Assembly: GCF_005771425.1 (NCBI RefSeq)
Contig: NZ_VBTZ01000006.1
Coordinates: forward strand, 32,024-96,023
DNA from: Methylocystis sp. B8
GTDB lineage: Bacteria > Pseudomonadota > Alphaproteobacteria > Rhizobiales > Beijerinckiaceae
Reading direction: 5' to 3'
Length of the DNA: 64,000 bases
This document shows positions 44,995-54,668 of the stretch, in pieces; position 1 is the stretch's first letter, and each line of letters opens with the position of its first letter. Below the pieces are notes generated by a model. The model saw only the letters and a program-made list of their open reading frames with translations, ran no database searches and was not told the DNA's origin. Position numbers and translations under genes: made by a program.

Positions 44995-46458
44995 TTGTCG
45001 CAACCCGCCAGCAAGAGCTATCTCAACCGCAAATCCGTTCACAAGATCATCGCCGATCATGCCGCCTCCGAAGGAGACGGGCTTAAGCGCGCGCTCGGCT
45101 GGGCGTCGTTGATGTCGCTCGGCGTCGGCGGAATTATCGGCGCCGGCATTTTCGTTCTAACCGGCACGGCGGCGGCGAATTACGCCGGGCCCGGCGTGAT
45201 GATCTCCTTCGTGCTGTCGGGCCTCGCCTGCGCCTTTGTCGCGCTCTGCTATGCCGAACTTGCTGCGCTCATCCCCGTATCCGGCAGCACATACACCTAC
45301 ACTTATGTCACTCTCGGCGAGATTTTCGCCTGGATCATCGGCTGGAATCTCGTGCTGGAATACGCTGCCGGCGCCGCCACTGTGGCGGTCGGTTGGGGCG
45401 GCTATTTCAATCGCGTGATGCAAGGTTTCGGCATCAAGGTGCCGTCGCAATTTACCACCGCCTTTTTCGCCGATCCGACCGCACATGGCGCGCCGCCGGA
45501 CGCCGTGCATGGATTGTTCAACGTCCCGGCCGCCGGTATCGTACTGTTGCTGACCGCGCTGCTCGTGCGCGGCACGACCGAGTCGACGCTTTTCAATAAT
45601 GTCATCGTCGCCATCAAAGTCACTGTCGTGCTGTTGGTGATCATTGTCGGCGCTGCGCATGTCGACGGCGCCAACTGGTCGCCGCTCATCCCTGACAACA
45701 CAGGGGAATTTGGGACCTATGGCTGGAGCGGCGTGGTGCGCGGCGCGTCGGTCGTCTTCTTCGCCTATATCGGCTTTGACTCAGTCTCGACCGCGGCGCA
45801 GGAGGCGCATAATCCGCAGCGTGACGTGCCGATTGGAATCATCGGCTCGCTCATAGTCTGCACGATTCTCTACATCGCCGTGGCGGCGGTCGCGACCGGC
45901 GTGGTGAATTACAAGGAGCTCGGCGTTCCCGACCCGATGGCGCTGGTGATGGACCGCACCGGCGTTTCCTGGCTCGCCTGGGCCGTGAAACTCGGCGCGC
46001 TTGCCGGACTGACGACGGCGATTTTGGTGCTGCTCTATGGCCAGACGCGCATCTTCTTCGCGATGGCGCATGATGGCTTGCTTCCACCGATTTTCGCGCG
46101 GCTTCATCCCGAATGGCGCACGCCCGCCGTTAGCCAGATCCTCGTCGGCGTCGTCGTCGCTCTCGCCGCCGGTCTGTTGCCGCTCGATATTCTCGGCGAG
46201 ATGGTCAGCATCGGCACGCTCGCGGCTTTTGCGCTCGTTTGCATGGCCGTGATTCACTTGCGCAAAATGCATCCGGAACTCAGTCGTCCTTTCCGTGCGC
46301 CTGGAATTCCTTGGCTGCCCATCGCCGGGATTTTGTCCTGTTTTGCGCTGATGGTCGCGCTTCCGCTCGACACCTGGCTGCGGCTGCTGATCTGGACGGG
46401 GGTTGGGGTTGGGATTTACCTGGTTTATGGGCTTAAGCATGCGAAACGACTCAACTGA
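44995..46458 (+). CDS. APC-superfamily amino-acid permease
   Basis: A 487-residue permease with 12 or more helices of the cationic amino-acid transporter (CAT) type. It has GVGGIIGAGIFVLTG in helix 1, PVSGSTYTYTYVTLGEIFAWIIGWNL, and FFAYIGFDSVSTAAQEAHNPQRDVPIG in two adjoining parts. The frame starts at TTG 44995 with AAAGGGCG upstream. It stands alone; the exact substrate cannot be read from the sequence. Confidence 0.88.
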   Translation: MSQPASKSYLNRKSVHKIIADHAASEGDGLKRALGWASLMSLGVGGIIGAGIFVLTGTAAANYAGPGVMISFVLSGLACAFVALCYAELAALIPVSGSTYTYTYVTLGEIFAWIIGWNLVLEYAAGAATVAVGWGGYFNRVMQGFGIKVPSQFTTAFFADPTAHGAPPDAVHGLFNVPAAGIVLLLTALLVRGTTESTLFNNVIVAIKVTVVLLVIIVGAAHVDGANWSPLIPDNTGEFGTYGWSGVVRGASVVFFAYIGFDSVSTAAQEAHNPQRDVPIGIIGSLIVCTILYIAVAAVATGVVNYKELGVPDPMALVMDRTGVSWLAWAVKLGALAGLTTAILVLLYGQTRIFFAMAHDGLLPPIFARLHPEWRTPAVSQILVGVVVALAAGLLPLDILGEMVSIGTLAAFALVCMAVIHLRKMHPELSRPFRAPGIPWLPIAGILSCFALMVALPLDTWLRLLIWTGVGVGIYLVYGLKHAKRLN

Positions 46459-46609
46459 TTGAGTCGAAGAGCCTTGATCGCTGTTCGAAAGGTGCAGGCG
46501 GGGGAACACTCAGCCGCCAGGAAGGTTACGAATAAGTTCCCCGACCGTTAATCAAAACGGATTACTCGGGGGGTGACCTTCGAGTAGCGTCGAACAGGGT
46601 TCGGGCGAA

Positions 46610-48052
46610 ATGAATGCGCCGGCAATTGTCTGGTTTCGCAATGATTTGCGCGTAGCCGACAACCCGGCCCTCACCGCGGCGGCGCGAACTGACGCTCCAC
46701 TCGTCGCGCTTTATGTTCTGGATGACGAGAGCCCCGGCGAATGGAGCCCGGGCGCGGCGGCGCGCTGGTGGCTGCATCATTCTCTTGCGGCGCTAGCCGA
46801 GAGCCTCGCTGAGCGAGGCGTGCAGCTGACTCTGCGCCGCGGTCGGGCTCAGTATGTTTTTGAACAGATCGTCGCCGAAATCGGCGCTGGCGCTGTCTTC
46901 TGGAACAAGCTTTACGAACCTTGGGCGATCCGGCGGGACGAGGAAATCACCGCGCAATTGCACGATGATGGCGTCGAAACCCACTGCTTCCATGAGTCCT
47001 TGCTCTTCGAGCCAGAGACCCTTCGCACCAAACAGGGGGAAAGCTTTCGCGCGTTCACGCCCTTCTGGCGCGCCTGCCTCGCCGCGCCGCCGCCTGAGGC
47101 TCCTCTGCCTGCGCCGACTGGCCTGCACGCCGCGCCGCTCCCGCCCCACAGCGACGATCTCGACGCCTGGCGCTTGCTGCCGCAGAACCCCGACTGGGCG
47201 GTGGGTATGCGCAAGGCGTGGCTCGTTGGCGAGACGGCGGCCCGCGCTGAATTTGCAGACTTCGCGCGTCACCACGTCGTCGATTACAAGGCCGAGCGCG
47301 ACTTCATGGGGCGCGTCGGCGTTTCGCGGCTCTCCCCGCATTTGCACTTTGGCGAGCTGTCGCCTCGAGAAGTTTGGCGCGCGATTAGCGAGCCAGCCAG
47401 CATCGGCGGCGAGGCCTACTTGCGGGAGCTCGGCTGGCGCGAGTTCTGCCATCACCTGTTGATCGCCCATCACGACTTGCCGGAGCGTCCGCTCGACAGG
47501 ACCTTCGAGCGCTTTCCCTATCGCGATGACGAGAGGGCGCTAGACGCCTGGCGAAACGGCCAGACCGGCTATCCGCTCGTCGACGCGGCGATGCGCGAAT
47601 TGTGGATCACGGGCTGGATGCACAATCGCGCGCGGCTCGTTTCGGCGAGCTTCCTGATCAAGCACCTTCTGATCGATTGGCGAAAAGGAGAGCGCTGGTT
47701 CTGGGACACGCTGGTCGACGCCGATCTCGCCAACAATAGCGCCAACTGGCAGTGGGTGGCGGGCTGCGGCGCCGACGCCGCGCCTTACTTCCGCATCTTC
47801 AATCCTGCGCTTCAGGGGGAAAAATTCGATCCGGACGGCGCCTATGTGCGCCGTTACGTGCCTGAGCTCGCTGAGCTCGACGCTCACTACATCCACCGCC
47901 CCTGGACGGCGCCAGAGGATGTCTTGCGCGCGGCCGGCGTGCGGCTTGGCGACACCTATCCCCATCCCATCGTCGATCATGCTGAGGCGCGGGATCGCGC
48001 GCTCGCGGCATTCGAATGGATGCGGGGCCAAGCCTCATTGCGAGAGGCGTAG
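46610..48052 (+). CDS. phrB: Deoxyribodipyrimidine photolyase
   Basis: A 480-residue class I CPD photolyase. The N-terminal antenna-binding domain begins IVWFRNDLRVADNPAL. The C-terminal FAD domain has GVSRLSPHLHFGELSPREVW, LGWREFCHHLL, MRELWITGWMHNRARLVSASF and DADLANNSANWQWVAG. The electron-transfer tryptophans appear kept. It repairs UV-induced pyrimidine dimers using blue light. No partner genes. Confidence 0.95.
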   Translation: MNAPAIVWFRNDLRVADNPALTAAARTDAPLVALYVLDDESPGEWSPGAAARWWLHHSLAALAESLAERGVQLTLRRGRAQYVFEQIVAEIGAGAVFWNKLYEPWAIRRDEEITAQLHDDGVETHCFHESLLFEPETLRTKQGESFRAFTPFWRACLAAPPPEAPLPAPTGLHAAPLPPHSDDLDAWRLLPQNPDWAVGMRKAWLVGETAARAEFADFARHHVVDYKAERDFMGRVGVSRLSPHLHFGELSPREVWRAISEPASIGGEAYLRELGWREFCHHLLIAHHDLPERPLDRTFERFPYRDDERALDAWRNGQTGYPLVDAAMRELWITGWMHNRARLVSASFLIKHLLIDWRKGERWFWDTLVDADLANNSANWQWVAGCGADAAPYFRIFNPALQGEKFDPDGAYVRRYVPELAELDAHYIHRPWTAPEDVLRAAGVRLGDTYPHPIVDHAEARDRALAAFEWMRGQASLREA

Positions 48053-48083
48053 CGGCACAGCAATCTAGAGTCGCGACCAGAAG

Positions 48084-48114
48084 TCTGGATTGCTTCGCTT
48101 CGCTCGCAATGACG
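48084..48114. repeat. Probable dispersed REP-like repeat
   Basis: The string TCTGGATTGCTTCGCTTCGC and its continuation CTCGCAATGACG resemble a short repeat I recall as widely scattered between genes in alphaproteobacterial genomes. Only one copy occurs in this window, so the assignment rests on memory. It lies between phrB and cobT. Confidence 0.4.
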
Positions 48115-48203
48115 GCGGTTTAGGCGCTGCCCTGCATCACCGCGCCTGCGCTACAATGACGCGATCGCTCGCAAATTGCGCCATGATCCGGTAAGCCAGC
48201 GGC

Positions 48204-49226
48204 ATGGTTGAACATATTCGCCCCTTCGAAGAAATCCGTATGTTGCTGGCGGCGCTGCCTGGACCCGACCCGGCGGCCGTGGCGGCGGCGCGGGCGCGTG
48301 ACGTTCTGCTGACCAAGCCGCCTGGCGCTCTCGGTCGTCTCGAAGAGATCGTCGAATGGCTCGCCGCCTGGCAGGGCAGGGCGCAGCCCTCGATCGAACG
48401 CCCGCTGGTCGCGGTATTTGCGGGCAATCATGGCGTCGCGGCGCAGGGCGTTTCGGCGTTTCCGGCGAGCGTCACACAGCAGATGGTGGCGAATTTCCTG
48501 AGCGGCGGCGCGGCGATCAATCAGATCTGCAAGGCGCATGGCGTCGGCCTCAAGGTCTTTGAACTCGCCCTTGAACAGCCGACGGCGGATTTTACCGAGG
48601 CGCCGGCCATGGACGAGCGCGAGGCTGCGGCGACCTTCGCCTATGGAATGGAGGCGATCCAGGACGAAGTTGACCTTCTGGCGCCGGGCGAAATGGGCAT
48701 CGGCAATACGACAAGTGCGGCGGCGATCTATGCAGCGCTCTATGGGGGGCCCGCGTCGCGTTGGACCGGACGCGGCGCCGGCGTCGACGAGGCGGGACTT
48801 GTGCGAAAGAACGCCGCGATCGACCGCGCGCTGGCGCTGCATGGCGCGCATTTTGCTGACCCTTTGGAAATCCTGCGTCGGGTCGGCGGACGGGAAATCG
48901 CGGCGATGATGGGCGCAATCGCCGCCGCGAGGCTCAATCGAATTCCCGTCGTGCTAGACGGCTATGTCGCCTGCGCCGCCGCAGCGCTGCTTCATGCGAT
49001 TACGCCCGAGGCCATTGCGCATTGCATGGCCGGCCATGTCTCGGCGGAGGGGGCGCATCGCGATGTTCTGGCCCGGCTCGGCAAGCGCCCGCTGCTCGAT
49101 CTCGATATGCGGCTTGGCGAAGGCTCTGGCGCCGCCCTCGCCATAGGCTTGATCAAAGCCGCGTTAGCGTGCCACCGGGATATGGCCACCTTCGAGACTG
49201 CCGGCGTTTCGGAAAAATCAAAATAA
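48204..49226 (+). CDS. cobT: Nicotinate-nucleotide--dimethylbenzimidazole phosphoribosyltransferase
   Basis: A 340-residue enzyme of cobalamin lower-ligand activation, making alpha-ribazole phosphate. Family motifs are FAGNHGVAAQGVSAFP, FLSGGAAINQI, GEMGIGNTTSAAAI, GRGAGVDEAGL, VLDGYVACAAAALL and the Glu-containing LDLDMRLGEGSGAALA. It stands alone here, with other cob genes presumably elsewhere. Confidence 0.95.
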   Translation: MVEHIRPFEEIRMLLAALPGPDPAAVAAARARDVLLTKPPGALGRLEEIVEWLAAWQGRAQPSIERPLVAVFAGNHGVAAQGVSAFPASVTQQMVANFLSGGAAINQICKAHGVGLKVFELALEQPTADFTEAPAMDEREAAATFAYGMEAIQDEVDLLAPGEMGIGNTTSAAAIYAALYGGPASRWTGRGAGVDEAGLVRKNAAIDRALALHGAHFADPLEILRRVGGREIAAMMGAIAAARLNRIPVVLDGYVACAAAALLHAITPEAIAHCMAGHVSAEGAHRDVLARLGKRPLLDLDMRLGEGSGAALAIGLIKAALACHRDMATFETAGVSEKSK

Positions 49227-49329
49227 TCGCCCACGGCCAAGCTCCGCTCTCAAGAAACTGTCACATCCGCATGCGCATTGAATTGAAAACCGAACGCCGG
49301 CTGCCGAAGCCGCTATGGAGCGCGGTTTC

Positions 49330-50274
49330 ATGATCTCACTTTCATCCCCATATCCGGCTGCGTTCCTGATCGCGGCGCTCGTGGCCGCCTTGCTCTTTCA
49401 TCTGAGCAGGATCATAGGCCCCCAGCGGCTGGTTCATACGGCTTACGCCGCCGCCGCCATAGGGCTAATCTATCTGTTGGGTTCCGCCGCCTTCGGCTGG
49501 GCGTTCGTCAGCGAAGGCGCGCTGCTTTGGGTCTTTCTCGCGCTGTTCGTCCTGGCTGGCGCTATGGCGGCGCGTCGGCGCGCGACGCTTGGCGCAATCG
49601 GCCTGCCATGGCTCTCGGCGCTGATTCAGCTCGGCGTCGTCGCTTACATGTTCGCGCCGGAGTCATTCCGAAAACCGCCGGTGACGGCGGCGCTATTCCT
49701 ATATTTCGTCTTCGAGGCGGCGGTCTGGCTGCACGGACGTGAGGAAGAGGCGGCGACATCAGACGATGACGATCGCGAACATCCGCCGCTGTTCCCGCCG
49801 CGACGCCGTCGCGGGATCGCAGAAGTCTCGCTGGCCGTCGCGGCTGTCTCGATCGCCTTTCTGCTCATCGCCGGGCCGCAAGCGGCGCGTGTCAATTCGG
49901 AGGCCGCGGTACAGCAAGAGTCTCAACCCGAAGAGACGGCATCGAGCGGTGAGACGATCGGCGCCGAGCAGCCCGCCTCGGAGGCCAATTCAGCTGCTTC
50001 CGACGAAGCGCCGACGGAGGAGGGCCGACAAAGCGCTCCCTCAGAAGCGGCCCCACAAGTCGCTGGCCATACGCCCGTCGAGCGCCCCGCGACCACGGCG
50101 ACGGAACTTGAAGTTTATACGGCGCGCGCGGGCGACACGTTTAAATCCATCGCCAAGCGCGTCTACGGCGCGACGAGCAAATGGCGAGCGATCGCTGAAC
50201 TCAATCCGGACCTGAAGTCGAAAAAGCTACGCGCGGGTCAGCTCGTCAAGTTGCCCGCAGCGCCCACGCGATGA
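49330..50274 (+). CDS. Membrane protein with C-terminal LysM domain
   Basis: A 314-residue protein. About five hydrophobic segments lie in the first 140 residues and another at about 160-178. A long Glu/Ser/Ala-rich spacer (about 185-250) follows, then a LysM domain (about 258-312: YTARAGDTFKSIAKRVYG, LNPDL, GQLVKLP). LysM binds peptidoglycan, so the C-terminus is probably periplasmic. I chose ATG 49330 for the GGAG nine bases upstream; ATG 49315 is also possible. Confidence 0.8.
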   Translation: MISLSSPYPAAFLIAALVAALLFHLSRIIGPQRLVHTAYAAAAIGLIYLLGSAAFGWAFVSEGALLWVFLALFVLAGAMAARRRATLGAIGLPWLSALIQLGVVAYMFAPESFRKPPVTAALFLYFVFEAAVWLHGREEEAATSDDDDREHPPLFPPRRRRGIAEVSLAVAAVSIAFLLIAGPQAARVNSEAAVQQESQPEETASSGETIGAEQPASEANSAASDEAPTEEGRQSAPSEAAPQVAGHTPVERPATTATELEVYTARAGDTFKSIAKRVYGATSKWRAIAELNPDLKSKKLRAGQLVKLPAAPTR

Positions 50275-50297
50275 CGCATTCTGATCCGAGTCAGCGC

Positions 50298-50930
50298 CTA
50301 AAGCGCGGCGTCTGAATTGGTTCTCGCGCCTGCGCCAATGGCGGACAATTCTATTGTCTCGTGTTCGGTCATCACGAAATCAAGCCGCTCATCGTGCGGC
50401 TCGATCGGCACATGATCCGCTTCCTGGCACGAATAAGCGACGCCGATAGCAATTACCGGTTTTTTGGCGCGAAGCGCTGAGAGCGTGGCGTCATAGATGC
50501 CGGCGCCATAGCCGAGTCGAAAACCACGCCTATCAAAGGCGGCTAGCGGCAAAAAAACGATGTCCGGCTCGTAAGCCGGATTGTTTTCGGAAGGCTCCGA
50601 TAGGCCGAAGGGCCCTTTGACGAGATCATCGCCTGGCGTGAAGGCGCGAAAGACCAGCGGATGACGCACCTTGTGCATCACCGGCAGCGTTACGCGGTAG
50701 CCTTCCACAGCCAGGGCATCGATCAATGGGCGCGTGTTCAACTCGCTGCGGATCGGCCAATAGACGGAAACGACGGAAGGCGTGTCGAACCCCGCCTCGC
50801 GCGCAATGCCGGTGACGAGGGCCACGCCTCGGCGTGCGATCGAAGCGGCCGCCTCATGCGACTCGCGCGGCGTGACAAGATCGCGACGCGCCAGGAAGCG
50901 TCGCCGCAGCTCGGCTTTCAGATCGCTCAT
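50298..50930 (-). CDS. 5-formyltetrahydrofolate cyclo-ligase
   Basis: A 210-residue protein of the YgfA/Fau family, which converts 5-formyl-THF to 5,10-methenyl-THF using ATP. Motifs are KAELRRRFLARRDL, VYWPIRSELNTRPLI, FLPLAAFDRRGFRLGYGAGIYD and the end HDERLDFVMTEHETI. ATG 50930 starts about 20 bases after a 6S RNA, the same arrangement as ssrS-ygfA in many bacteria. An in-frame extension to 50969 would run into the RNA and is rejected. Confidence 0.92.
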   Translation of the reverse strand: MSDLKAELRRRFLARRDLVTPRESHEAAASIARRGVALVTGIAREAGFDTPSVVSVYWPIRSELNTRPLIDALAVEGYRVTLPVMHKVRHPLVFRAFTPGDDLVKGPFGLSEPSENNPAYEPDIVFLPLAAFDRRGFRLGYGAGIYDATLSALRAKKPVIAIGVAYSCQEADHVPIEPHDERLDFVMTEHETIELSAIGAGARTNSDAAL

Positions 50931-50949
50931 GAAAAGAGCAATAGCAGGG

Positions 50950-51105
50950 AAGGAGAGTGCGGGCCACAAGAGCCGTGGGACATCGATCCCGGGAACCTAC
51001 AACGTAGGTGGGCGCCGTGTGACCAAGCCCACGAGCGAGGCCAGGGACAGCTCCCATAAGGATCGATAAGGCCCCGGGGAATAATAGTCCTGCACGCACC
51101 CCGCA
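50950..51105 (-). ncRNA. ssrS: 6S RNA (SsrS), RNA polymerase regulator
   Basis: The minus strand just upstream of the cyclo-ligase gene carries a 6S-like RNA. The ends pair (GTGCG at 51099-51095 with CGCAC at 50961-50957). Inside are conserved-looking runs GGCGCCCACCTACGTTGTAG and GGTTCCCGGGATCGATG that I recall from alphaproteobacterial 6S RNAs, with CCCCGGGGCC on the opposite side. 6S RNA mimics an open promoter and holds sigma-70 RNA polymerase in stationary phase. The ends are estimates. Confidence 0.75.
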
Positions 51106-51166
51106 GCGCCGCCCAATGAATGTAGCGTCGCGCGCGGGGGAGCGCCAGTAGGTTAAAGCATTTCGC

Positions 51167-51889
51167 TTATGCGAGCGCCAATTCGAGCGGCGCTGACTCT
51201 TCGCTTTTCTTGCTTTCCGCGGACATGCGCTTGATCCGCGTCAGGGTAAACAAGCCGAAGGGCGCGAGCGGCCGGCGCTCGACAAGTCTCATGCGCGGGT
51301 TCCGGTCGATCCAGTCGCCGATGATCGACCAGGGAAATTGTGGACGCCAGCCGAGTTTGGGCGCCATATGGCGATCGAGCCACGCCTCGAACAAAGCGAT
51401 CGCGTCGTCCTTGCCGCTCACATGATTGACGAGCACGATCTCGCCGCCGGGCCGCAGCACGCGCGCGAGTTCGTCGAGCACGGCCTGAGGCTCGGGGACG
51501 ACCGTCAGCATGTAGGGAGCGACAACGCAGGCAAAGGTCGCGTCGGGGAAAGCCATCCGCGTCGCATCCATCTTCACGAGGCCGGCGACATGATCGAGGC
51601 GCTCACGACGCACGCGCTGCGCCGCCCGGCGCAGCATCGGCTCCGACAGGTCGACGCCGATGACTTGCGTGTCGGGAGCGAACATCGGCAGTTCGAGGCC
51701 GGTGCCGACTCCGACGTCGAGAATTGGTCCGCGCGCTTTCGAGGCAGCCGTCGCGGCGGCGCGTCGCCCGGGCTTCAGCAAGATATCGAAAGTCAGATCG
51801 TAAATCGGCGCCCAGCGCGCATAGGCGGCTTCGACATTGCCGTTGTCCAACGTTTCGACTTCGCGCAAATAATTTCTTGCTTCGCTCAT
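51167..51889 (-). CDS. PmtA-like phospholipid N-methyltransferase
   Basis: A 240-residue class I methyltransferase. It begins with [15 protein letters not shown] near residue 20, then [13 protein letters not shown] (motif I), [11 protein letters not shown] and [14 protein letters not shown]. This pattern fits phosphatidylethanolamine N-methyltransferases of the Rhodobacter/rhizobial Pmt group, which make phosphatidylcholine. A ubiquinone-type C-methyltransferase is the main alternative. ATG 51889 overlaps the mnmA stop by four bases, so the two are coupled; the longer frame only overlaps mnmA. Confidence 0.82.
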   Translation of the reverse strand: MSEARNYLREVETLDNGNVEAAYARWAPIYDLTFDILLKPGRRAAATAASKARGPILDVGVGTGLELPMFAPDTQVIGVDLSEPMLRRAAQRVRRERLDHVAGLVKMDATRMAFPDATFACVVAPYMLTVVPEPQAVLDELARVLRPGGEIVLVNHVSGKDDAIALFEAWLDRHMAPKLGWRPQFPWSIIGDWIDRNPRMRLVERRPLAPFGLFTLTRIKRMSAESKKSEESAPLELALA

Positions 51890-53118
51890 CGAGGCGCCCT
51901 TCGCCCTTCTGCGACGCGCAGCGGCGACGCCTTCGATGTCATTACCGTCGCAGCTGGCTCGACCGCGGCGATGAACCCGCCGCCCAGCACGCGCGACTCT
52001 TCCTCGTCTGTGTCGTAGAAGACGCACGCCTGCCCGGGCGAGACGCCAGATTCGCTTGACGCGAAGACGACAGAAGCGGCGCCATCCTCGCGGGCGATCA
52101 GCCGCGCCGGCGCTGGCGGTCGCGTCGAACGCACACGCGCCATGATGTCAACGCCCTCGGGCGGCAGAGATGAGAGCGATCCCTCGCCGATCCAGTTCAC
52201 GTCGCGTAGCTTCACCGCGCGCGTCTCAAGCGCCTCGCGAGGCCCGACGATGACTTGCGCCTTCGCCGCGTCAAGGCGCAAGACGTAAAGCGGCTCGGCG
52301 TCGCGACCGGCGACCTTGGCGCCAAGGCCGAGCCCGCGCCGTTGCCCAATGGTGTAATGAATGACTCCGGCGTGACGCCCCAGCACACGGCCGTCGATAT
52401 GCACGATCTCGCCGGGCACGACCGCCGCCGGCGCAAGCCTTTCGACGACATCCGTATAGCGGCCGGTCGGCACGAAGCAGATGTCCTGGCTATCAGGCTT
52501 ATCCGCGACTTCGAGGCCGAAGCGACGCGCCATCTCGCGAACTTCGGCCTTGGTGTAGTCGCCAAGCGGAAAGAGCAGCATCCGCAACTGTTCGCTCGTC
52601 GTGGCGAACAGAAAATAGCTCTGATCGCGCGACGCGTCCTTGGCGCGGTAAAGCGCGCGTCCGCCATGTCCGTCCTCGCGAGCGGAAATGTAATGTCCAG
52701 TCGCGAGCGCATGCGCCCCAAGGTCCTTGGCCGTCTCCAGGAGATCGGCGAATTTGATGAACTGATTGCAGGCGACGCAGGGCACGGGAGTTTCGCCGCT
52801 GGCGTAGCTCGCGGCGAATTCGTCGATCACCTTTTCGCGAAACTTGGTTTCATAATCGAGGACGAAGTGCGGAATGCCGAGCCGCGCCGCGACGCTGCGC
52901 GCATCATGGATGTCACGACCGGCGCAGCAGGCGCCCTTGCGATGCGTGGCCTCGCCATGATCGTAAAGCTGCATCGTCACGCCGATGACATCGAAGCCCT
53001 GTTCCTTCAGCAGCGCGGCGACGACGCTTGAATCGACGCCGCCGGACATGGCGACGACGATTCGCGTCTCGCGCGGCGAGGAAGGCTGCGGCGCATGATC
53101 CGATACGCTATTCGTCAT
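51886..53118 (-). CDS. mnmA: tRNA-specific 2-thiouridylase
   Basis: A 410-residue MnmA/TrmU enzyme that thiolates U34 of tRNAs for Lys, Glu and Gln. The PP-loop SGGVDSS lies near residue 26. The catalytic cysteines are in [13 protein letters not shown] and in DSQDICFVP, and GHYI and [11 protein letters not shown] segments are present. About 15 additional N-terminal residues precede the core. ATG 53118 was chosen over an upstream GTG at 53145; neither has a strong ribosome binding site. Confidence 0.94.
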   Translation of the reverse strand: MTNSVSDHAPQPSSPRETRIVVAMSGGVDSSVVAALLKEQGFDVIGVTMQLYDHGEATHRKGACCAGRDIHDARSVAARLGIPHFVLDYETKFREKVIDEFAASYASGETPVPCVACNQFIKFADLLETAKDLGAHALATGHYISAREDGHGGRALYRAKDASRDQSYFLFATTSEQLRMLLFPLGDYTKAEVREMARRFGLEVADKPDSQDICFVPTGRYTDVVERLAPAAVVPGEIVHIDGRVLGRHAGVIHYTIGQRRGLGLGAKVAGRDAEPLYVLRLDAAKAQVIVGPREALETRAVKLRDVNWIGEGSLSSLPPEGVDIMARVRSTRPPAPARLIAREDGAASVVFASSESGVSPGQACVFYDTDEEESRVLGGGFIAAVEPAATVMTSKASPLRVAEGRRAPR

Positions 53119-53352
53119 TAACGGAAGCGACGCCTGTCTAAGCACGTGGGCGAGATGAATGGAGGCGCAAATCGAACGCCCGGCCCGCCGCGCATCGGTG
53201 AGGCCGCTTTCATCATTTAGAGCATCACCTGTCCAAGAGGCAATCCTGTCAGCGCTTTTTGACCGGAGAAAGCCGCCATTTTAGCGTCATATTGTTCGCA
53301 GCCGCCATCGCTGCTATGACGCCGCGGCGTTTAAGGCGCGGGGACGGATTAA

Positions 53353-54294
53353 ATGGCGGCGATGAAACTCCTGGCTGGCAATTCCAACCGGCCGCTGGCG
53401 GAGGCGATCGCCGCCCATCTCGGCGTCCCGCTTTGTCGCGCCCAGGTTCGCCGCTTCGCCGATCAGGAGATCTGGGTCGAAATTTTGGAGAATGTGCGCG
53501 GGCAGGACACGTTTGTGATCCAGTCCACGTCCGCGCCAGCCAACGACCATCTCATGGAGCTCCTAATCATGATCGACGCGCTGCGCCGCGCCTCGGCGCG
53601 CCGCATCACGGCGGTCATTCCCTATTTTGGCTACGCCCGTCAGGACCGCAAGCAAGGGCCACGCACGCCGATCTCTGCGAAGCTCGTCAGCAATCTGATC
53701 ACGAGGGCGGGCGCGGACCGTGTCCTGACGGTCGATCTCCACGCCGGTCAGGTGCAGGGCTTCTTCGATATTCCGACAGACAACCTTTTCGCCGCGCCGG
53801 TGATGGTGGTGGACATCAAGTCGCACCTCGAACTCAAGAACGTCATGGTCGTGTCGCCGGACGTCGGCGGCGTCGTGCGCGCACGCGCGCTGGCGAAGCG
53901 CATCGACGCGCCGCTCGCGATCGTCGACAAGCGACGTGAACGCGCGGGCGAATCCGAAGTCATGAACATCATCGGCGACGTCGATGGCCACAATTGCATT
54001 CTCATCGACGACATCGTCGATTCCGGCGGCACGCTGTGCAACGCCGCTGAAGCCTTGCTCGCTGCGGGCGCAGGATCAGTATACGCCTACATCACACACG
54101 GCGTGCTGTCGGGCGCCGCGGCTGAGCGCATCGCAAACTCCAAGCTGAAGCAACTCGTGGTCACGGACACTATCCGTCCGACAGCAGCCGTTGAAGCCGC
54201 GCCCAATATTCGCGTCATTCCGATCGGCCATCTGATCGGCGAGGCGATCGCACGAACGGCAAGGGAAGAGAGCGTCTCAAGCTTGTTCGATTAG
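53353..54294 (+). CDS. prs: Ribose-phosphate pyrophosphokinase
   Basis: A 313-residue PRPP synthetase. It contains the ATP-site [21 protein letters not shown], the metal-binding [15 protein letters not shown], the lysine loop [19 protein letters not shown] and the PRPP signature [13 protein letters not shown]. It supplies PRPP for nucleotide, histidine and cofactor synthesis. ATG 53353 or 53362 would both give a normal protein. Confidence 0.96.
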   Translation: MAAMKLLAGNSNRPLAEAIAAHLGVPLCRAQVRRFADQEIWVEILENVRGQDTFVIQSTSAPANDHLMELLIMIDALRRASARRITAVIPYFGYARQDRKQGPRTPISAKLVSNLITRAGADRVLTVDLHAGQVQGFFDIPTDNLFAAPVMVVDIKSHLELKNVMVVSPDVGGVVRARALAKRIDAPLAIVDKRRERAGESEVMNIIGDVDGHNCILIDDIVDSGGTLCNAAEALLAAGAGSVYAYITHGVLSGAAAERIANSKLKQLVVTDTIRPTAAVEAAPNIRVIPIGHLIGEAIARTAREESVSSLFD

Positions 54295-54668
54295 GTTTCC
54301 CGCCGGGGACATCGGCGGCAAGGCGGCAGCCTTGTCGAGGCAATCGAATCACGCCGCGCGTCCCCGCGTCCGGTCGACGTGACAATCTACGACGCTGCCC
54401 GGCCACACAAAATCTATTGTCCCGGCGCGTTTTCGAAGCTCATCGTCTCTCTACCGCGTGCGGCCGTGCGAACGCATCTGCACGACATCGACAGCCAGTT
54501 GCGACATTACTCGTGGACGCTCGCGGACTTGGCGCGAGTCGCCTTTTTTCACCGCCTTCAATCGGCAATCAATTGGCGTCTCGTGTTGCATAAATCTGAC
54601 AGTTAGTAAGGAGACTTTATTGTAAAGCTGAAGGATCATCGGCTTAATGCCGTTTCAGGAATATTCGC
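54295..54668. other. Intergenic region before the autotransporter gene
   Basis: 374 bp without a convincing gene. The last 70 bases are AT-richer than the surroundings and probably hold the autotransporter promoter, but no clear -35/-10 pair stands out. Confidence 0.45.

Noticed and set aside
48053-48203. Cobalamin riboswitch upstream of cobT
   Set aside because: The gap is only 151 bp and I see no B12-box; the notable sequence is a REP-like repeat.
53259-53939. Plus-strand frame overlapping prs
   Set aside because: Out-of-frame shadow; the prs frame has all PRPP synthetase motifs.
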